NCBI GenBank assembly: GCA_024698065.1
Contig: JAILRR010000020.1
Location: 1 to 7,920 of the forward strand
Length of the DNA stretch: 7,920 nucleotides
Direction of reading: 5' to 3'
Source of the DNA: Bacilli bacterium
Lineage (GTDB): Bacteria; Bacillota_I; Bacilli_A; RFN20; CAG-826
Shown here: piece by piece, positions 4,675-7,920 of the stretch
How the letters are laid out: each line of letters opens with the position of its first letter
Numbering within the stretch: position 1 is the first letter of the stretch
Notes under the pieces: generated by a model
Databases searched by the model: none
What the model was told of the DNA's origin: nothing
Seen by the model: the letters and a program-made list of their open reading frames with translations, nothing else
Program-made: the position numbers and the translations under genes

Positions 4675-6312
4675 ATGAAAAACAAAATAGCCCTTATCCT
4701 TTCCTTCTCCTCTGCTCTTCTTTTTAGCTGCACAAAGGGACCGGAGAGATTGAAGACAAGCGAGAGCAAAACAACCGAAACATCTCCATCTTCTTTAGAA
4801 GAATCGTCGAGCGTTTCCCCTTCTTTAAGTGAGCCATCTTCCTCATTGACCGACGTAACCGCTAAAGGGAAACAAGACGCTTTCTTCAAATCCTTAGAAT
4901 CAGTTAACATCACCATCCGCCTAAGTAATGAGGCCCTTTATGACCTATCTAGGTATGGCGGAGACACTGATACATATAACCACAAATACGATGACGTCTA
5001 TTTCCCTGGTATTTTCATTGCCACGATCGGTGAAAACACCTACACATATAACGATGTCGGCATCAGGATGAAAGGCGCGACCTCCCGTAGGCAAATTGCC
5101 GACTCAAAAGGCAACATCACGAATTCCTGCCATCTCAAAGTGTCCTTCAAAGCCACTTTCGATGATGAGCTTTATAACCTAAGTCAGTTCAGCAAATACA
5201 AACATACTTGGTCTTCCTCTAACGCCAGGGACGTAAGGAAAGATAGAAGATTCTTTGGAATGGAGAAGATCGATTTCAAATACCTCCCAAGGAACGACCC
5301 TGCCACAAACGGGAAAACATACAGCCAGGAAATCTATTCTTATGACATTTTCAGGGAATATGACGTCCCTGCCCCATATGCAAGATGGGTCAACCTCACC
5401 ATTCAAAGCGAGAAGATGTCACAGTCTTTCAAATACGAAGCCGTCGAATGCGTCGACAAGAGATTCCTCAAACGCGTCTTCAATGAGAAAGATGGGGACC
5501 TATACAAGTGCACCCAGGTAATCGGACCTTCCGCTACGGGAGGTTTTGGTGGCAATACGAATGTCAAATATGCCGATTTCGCTAGAGATGGGGCCGTCTC
5601 GATTTCTTATGATGAAGATGGCTACGCTAACGGAACAAGGATTGCCAATGGCAAAATCGGCGTCGAGGACAATTATGGTGAATATCACCCAGTCTATTCC
5701 CTCAAAACCAATGACAGCGGAGGCGAAAATAGTGACTTCACTCAGATGGCCGACCTCATCAACGCTTGTTATTCCTGTGCTGAAAAAGGCGCACCTCTTT
5801 CACTTCTCGAATCAAAGATCGACCTTACCGAGTGGCTCAATTACTGTGCGATCTCATATGTCCTAGGGAACTATGACGATTTCAGGAACAACAGCAACAA
5901 CTACTACATCTATTTCCGTGAGAGTGATGGCAAAGCCGTCTTCATTCCGTATGACTATGACTATTCTCTTGGGCTGGCCAAAGAAACAAGCGTCTATAAC
6001 CACATCGCCAAAGATGGGCCTTTCACTTCGAAAACCTCTCACTCCACCAACACGATTAGTCTTTTCAAAGCCACCATTTTGACAAACCAAAACCTCTCTT
6101 ATTACGAGAGCGGTGATACAAATCAAAAGACGATGCAAACGAGTTATAAGAACAAAGTCAAAGAGGCCGCTAATGACGGGGTTCTTACCTATTCGAATTA
6201 CGTTTCCTTCCTTGGGACATTGACCGACAGTGTCACGAGCGCTTCCGATGAAGGCAATCTCGTGAGTCGATATATGACAGATAAAAAGGCCGTGATTGAC
6301 GGCCTTAGCTAA
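4675..6312 (+). CDS. CotH kinase family lipoprotein
   Basis: A 545-residue predicted surface lipoprotein with a CotH-type atypical kinase domain. Residues 1-18 are a signal peptide (KNK, then a hydrophobic stretch) ending at LLFSC, with lipidated Cys19. A Ser/Thr/Glu/Pro-rich linker covers about 25-60. The CotH core spans about 75-435: VGIRMKGATSRR (128-139), LKVSFKATF (154-162), RRFFGMEKIDF (191-201), EAVECVDKRFL (255-265), GDLYK (274-278), GNYDDFRNNSNNYY (398-411) and FIPYDYDYSLG (423-433). In the family the last two blocks carry the acidic residues linked to catalysis and metal binding. B. subtilis CotH phosphorylates spore-coat proteins; this copy is exported instead, so its target and nucleotide source are unknown. 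The reading frame opens at a TTG at 4633, inside the T run of the previous terminator; ATG 4675 is preferred because it gives a clean lipoprotein signal. No Shine-Dalgarno site is seen. The last codons overlap the opposing gene's stop codon. Confidence 0.9.
   Translation: MKNKIALILSFSSALLFSCTKGPERLKTSESKTTETSPSSLEESSSVSPSLSEPSSSLTDVTAKGKQDAFFKSLESVNITIRLSNEALYDLSRYGGDTDTYNHKYDDVYFPGIFIATIGENTYTYNDVGIRMKGATSRRQIADSKGNITNSCHLKVSFKATFDDELYNLSQFSKYKHTWSSSNARDVRKDRRFFGMEKIDFKYLPRNDPATNGKTYSQEIYSYDIFREYDVPAPYARWVNLTIQSEKMSQSFKYEAVECVDKRFLKRVFNEKDGDLYKCTQVIGPSATGGFGGNTNVKYADFARDGAVSISYDEDGYANGTRIANGKIGVEDNYGEYHPVYSLKTNDSGGENSDFTQMADLINACYSCAEKGAPLSLLESKIDLTEWLNYCAISYVLGNYDDFRNNSNNYYIYFRESDGKAVFIPYDYDYSLGLAKETSVYNHIAKDGPFTSKTSHSTNTISLFKATILTNQNLSYYESGDTNQKTMQTSYKNKVKEAANDGVLTYSNYVSFLGTLTDSVTSASDEGNLVSRYMTDKKAVIDGLS
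6280..6306 (-). terminator. Terminator of the DUF3737 gene, inside the CotH coding region
   Basis: AAGGCCGT (6286-6293) and ACGGCCTT (6299-6306) form a perfect 8-pair stem with a five-base loop. Read leftward it begins two bases after the DUF3737 stop codon and is followed by TTTTTATC, a good intrinsic terminator. On the plus strand the same bases encode the CotH C-terminal KKAVIDGL. Rightward, the following bases are a poor T run, so it is probably one-directional. Confidence 0.75.
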
Positions 6313-7148
6313 TTCTTTATCTCTATCTCGCCTAGAGGTTCTTCTATATCGTGGATTATCTCCCCTACCGAACCCACAACGATGTGGCTGTTCCTTAGGG
6401 GATTTTTTATCGAATCAACGTTTCCGATGATGCTCGCTTCCACTTCGCTTCTTTCGAATGAGAGGTCGCAACCAACCATCTTGCAGTTGATGAGCCTCAG
6501 GTTCTTGCAGTAGCAAAGAGGCTGGGTTCCTTCGATTGTGCAGTTAATCAAAGTGAGGTTCTCGCTATACCAGGCAAGATACTCGCCTCCGACATACGAA
6601 TCCCTAACCGTGACGTTTTTGCTATGCCAGAAAGCGTCCTTCGTCCGGAAATCGCAGTTAACGAACTCAGCATTCTCAAGATATTGGAAGGAGTACTTCC
6701 CCTTCATCTTGAGTTCTTTGGCTTTGAGATTGCTGGCACGAAGGAAAAGGTATTCGCATTCGATGGTGACATTATTGAGGGTGACATTATCGACCGACCA
6801 ACCAAATTCAGGGGAAAGGACATCAACGTTCTCCATCTTGATGTTTCGGCATTCACGGAGGGCTTTGATGCCATGCATTTTTGAGTCTTTGATCTCGATG
6901 TTGTCGCTGTACCAGATAGCCGCTCTACACTTATCGGTCATCTCAATGTTTTTGAGAGTCAAACCATGGTCATGCCAAAAAGGATAACGGAGATTGAAAT
7001 AAGAATCCTTCGCGAATACGTCAGAACACTCCTTAAAGGCACTCTCACCGTCTTTTGGACCATCGATTGAGATATTCTCTACCTCGACCCCTTTTAAGCC
7101 GTAGAAGGCTCTTTCTTCGTCAAATGTTCCACCGTTAACTTTTTTCAT
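6309..7148 (-). CDS. DUF3737 family protein, predicted beta-helix
   Basis: A 279-residue protein I recognise as DUF3737, a family of unknown function related to pentapeptide or right-handed beta-helix solenoids. Near the N-terminus it has TFDEERAFYG (8-17) and DGPKDGESAFKEC (29-41). Then come about ten rungs of 17-21 residues, each marked by an aromatic or similar triplet: FWH 57, IWY 78, REC 98, FGW 115, LFLR 134, FQY 154, FWH 173, AWY 192, CYC 212 and FER 231. Each is followed by an N and alternating hydrophobic residues. The C-terminal SIKNP (246-250) is also family-like. It has no signal peptide, so it is probably cytoplasmic. ATG 7148 is preferred. The longer frame starts at TTG 7175 inside the previous gene's terminator T run and would overlap the -10 element. 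No Shine-Dalgarno site is visible. It converges on the CotH gene. No function is assigned. Confidence 0.87.
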   Translation of the reverse strand: MKKVNGGTFDEERAFYGLKGVEVENISIDGPKDGESAFKECSDVFAKDSYFNLRYPFWHDHGLTLKNIEMTDKCRAAIWYSDNIEIKDSKMHGIKALRECRNIKMENVDVLSPEFGWSVDNVTLNNVTIECEYLFLRASNLKAKELKMKGKYSFQYLENAEFVNCDFRTKDAFWHSKNVTVRDSYVGGEYLAWYSENLTLINCTIEGTQPLCYCKNLRLINCKMVGCDLSFERSEVEASIIGNVDSIKNPLRNSHIVVGSVGEIIHDIEEPLGEIEIKN

Positions 7149-7154
7149 GGCTAC

Positions 7155-7160
7155 ATTATA
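7155..7160 (-). promoter_or_regulatory. -10 element of the DUF3737 gene
   Basis: A perfect TATAAT (7160-7155 on the minus strand) is six bases before ATG 7148, so the expected transcription start falls on the A of the ATG. No good -35 is seen at 16-18 bases; that region is the preceding gene's terminator. Since that terminator should block read-through, this promoter would supply a leaderless mRNA. Confidence 0.5.
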
Positions 7161-7172
7161 AAGATATGCAAA

Positions 7173-7200
7173 CAAAAAATCCCACCAAACGCTTGGCGGG
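7173..7200 (-). terminator. Rho-independent terminator of the sugar symporter gene
   Basis: Read leftward, CCCGCCAA pairs with TTGGTGGG (one G-T wobble, four-base loop) and is followed by ATTTTTTG. It lies 24 bases after the symporter's stop codon and just upstream of the DUF3737 promoter. Confidence 0.9.
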
Positions 7201-7209
7201 ATTTAATTT

Positions 7210-7226
7210 TAAGAATTTTATTCTTA
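7210..7226 (-). repeat. Hairpin containing the symporter stop codon
   Basis: TAAGAAT (7226-7220) and ATTCTTA (7216-7210) form a perfect 7-base inverted repeat around a three-base centre. The TAA stop codon is its first three bases. It precedes the GC-rich terminator by nine bases and may add mRNA 3'-end stability or simply be an AT-rich coincidence. Confidence 0.4.
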
Positions 7227-7920
7227 GATGTGGAGAGGGGAAGCTTTGGCAGCAGCGCGGATATTTTCGTATTCAGCAGCGAGCTTAGCATCTTCTTCAG
7301 CCTTCTTAGCCTCTTTAACGGCACGAGCGGCTTTCTGCTCTTCGGTCATAGCGGCCTCTTTAGCAGCGAGCTTAGCCTTCTTGGTGGCTTCTTTCTGGGA
7401 AGCTTTCATGTCGGCAGCAGCTTTCTTTTCAGCACGATCGGTTTCGAAAGCAGTTTCTTCTTTCTCGTAATCAAGGCCCTTCTTTTCGCAGTAGGCTTTG
7501 AATTCGATCTTTCTGTATTCCTCGGCTTCTGCTTCGGCCTGAGCTTGCTCAGCGGCTAATCTATCAGCAGCGGAGACATACTCGATGCCAGCGGCAAGAG
7601 CGATGGCTTTCTGGTCTTCTTCGATGGCTTTGTGGTCGAGGTTAGAGAATTTCTCAACGTTCATGAAGAAGAAGATGAGACCAATGGCGAGGTAGCAGAT
7701 GGTTTCACCGCCGAATAATGACCAGATGGTGGCGTTCTCGATTTCAGGACCACCGATGTGGCTAGGATTGTAACCAGCACCGGCAAGAAGGGCGCTGATA
7801 ATGCCATTGGCAATACCAGTCATGGCAATCATGATGGAACCGTAAACGGCCATGGAGAATCCGTCGGTACGGAATCCATAGAGAGCTTCTTGGTGATCAA
7901 GAACGTCAGCAAGAAGAGCA
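7224..7920 (-). CDS. GPH (MelB-like) sugar-cation symporter, partial, with long charged tail
   Basis: The 3' end of a gene that runs off the right edge; 231 codons are visible and the 5' end is missing. The frame stays open through the window end, so the internal ATG at 7853 is not the start. The stretch ADVLDHQEALYGFRTDGFSM matches the conserved late-loop region (D..DY.E...G.R.DG) of glycoside-pentoside-hexuronide cation symporters. Two hydrophobic segments follow, about 7830-7775 (MIAMTGIANGIISALLAGAG) and 7725-7660 (WSLFGG to FFFMNV), probably the last two of twelve. The usual family C-terminus, near LDHKAIEEDQKA, is then extended by about 120 residues rich in Ala, Lys, Glu and Gln with strong coiled-coil or long-helix character, ending SPLHI. 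It has no resemblance to the EIIA-like domain of LacS. The substrate is unknown. Terminators follow directly. Confidence 0.85.
   Translation of the reverse strand, partial: ALLADVLDHQEALYGFRTDGFSMAVYGSIMIAMTGIANGIISALLAGAGYNPSHIGGPEIENATIWSLFGGETICYLAIGLIFFFMNVEKFSNLDHKAIEEDQKAIALAAGIEYVSAADRLAAEQAQAEAEAEEYRKIEFKAYCEKKGLDYEKEETAFETDRAEKKAAADMKASQKEATKKAKLAAKEAAMTEEQKAARAVKEAKKAEEDAKLAAEYENIRAAAKASPLHI

Noticed and set aside
5179..6138. Several open frames of 62-106 codons within the CotH gene on both strands
   Set aside because: They lie wholly inside the well-supported CotH frame, have no start signals and show no recognisable protein features.
7149..7175. Longer DUF3737 start at TTG 7175
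   Set aside because: It sits in the T run of the symporter terminator and would place the TATAAT element inside the coding sequence. The family-like sequence begins at MKKVNGGTFDEER.
7228..7559. Two overlapping rightward open frames opposite the symporter tail
   Set aside because: Stops are rare on this strand because the opposite strand is low-complexity Ala/Lys/Glu sequence. The peptides are Ser/Phe/Leu-rich mirrors with no start signals.
76..7920. Possible alternative genetic code, since none of the seven genes ends in TGA
   Set aside because: All tryptophans are TGG and no TGA occurs in frame. With only seven genes, absence of TGA stops is easily chance, so the standard code is kept.

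Overview
The window looks like ordinary chromosome from a low- to moderate-GC Gram-positive bacterium of the Bacillota/Mycoplasmatota type, possibly a host-associated fermenter. The grounds are AAGGGG and AAAGGAG Shine-Dalgarno sites, a class II tRNA-Leu with encoded CCA, a phosphotransferase-system membrane subunit, a TalC-type transaldolase, a lipoprotein signal peptide and a DUF3737 protein. All reading frames use the standard code: tryptophan is TGG and no in-frame TGA occurs. The finer lineage cannot be fixed from the sequence alone. There are no insertion sequences, phage genes, CRISPR arrays or rRNA genes.

Layout from left to right. A terminator (5-44) ends a leftward PAS-like/GAF/GGDEF diguanylate cyclase gene (76-1599). 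Next is a leftward tRNA-Leu(CAA) gene (1713-1796) with its own promoter and terminator. Four rightward genes follow: an orphan PTS EIIC-like membrane protein (1895-2995), an alpha/beta-fold serine hydrolase (3090-3824), a small Schiff-base transaldolase (3930-4586, followed by a strong palindromic terminator), and a CotH-kinase-family lipoprotein (4675-6312). The CotH gene converges on a leftward DUF3737 beta-helix gene (6309-7148), and their stop codons overlap. At the right edge is the 3' part of a leftward GPH/MelB-type sugar symporter gene (7224 to beyond 7920) with an unusually long Ala/Lys/Glu-rich cytoplasmic tail.

The genes appear to be mostly single transcription units, because each has a terminator, a promoter-like element or a strand switch next to it. 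Three deal plausibly with carbohydrate uptake or metabolism (EIIC, transaldolase, symporter), but nothing ties them into one pathway. I see no clear new multi-gene system. The most interesting signals are a recurring layout with a TATAAT-like element 4-8 bases before the start codon and no well-placed Shine-Dalgarno site (candidate leaderless mRNAs), the charged tail on the symporter, a terminator hidden inside the last codons of the opposing gene, and a degenerate CIRCE-like inverted repeat before the transaldolase gene.
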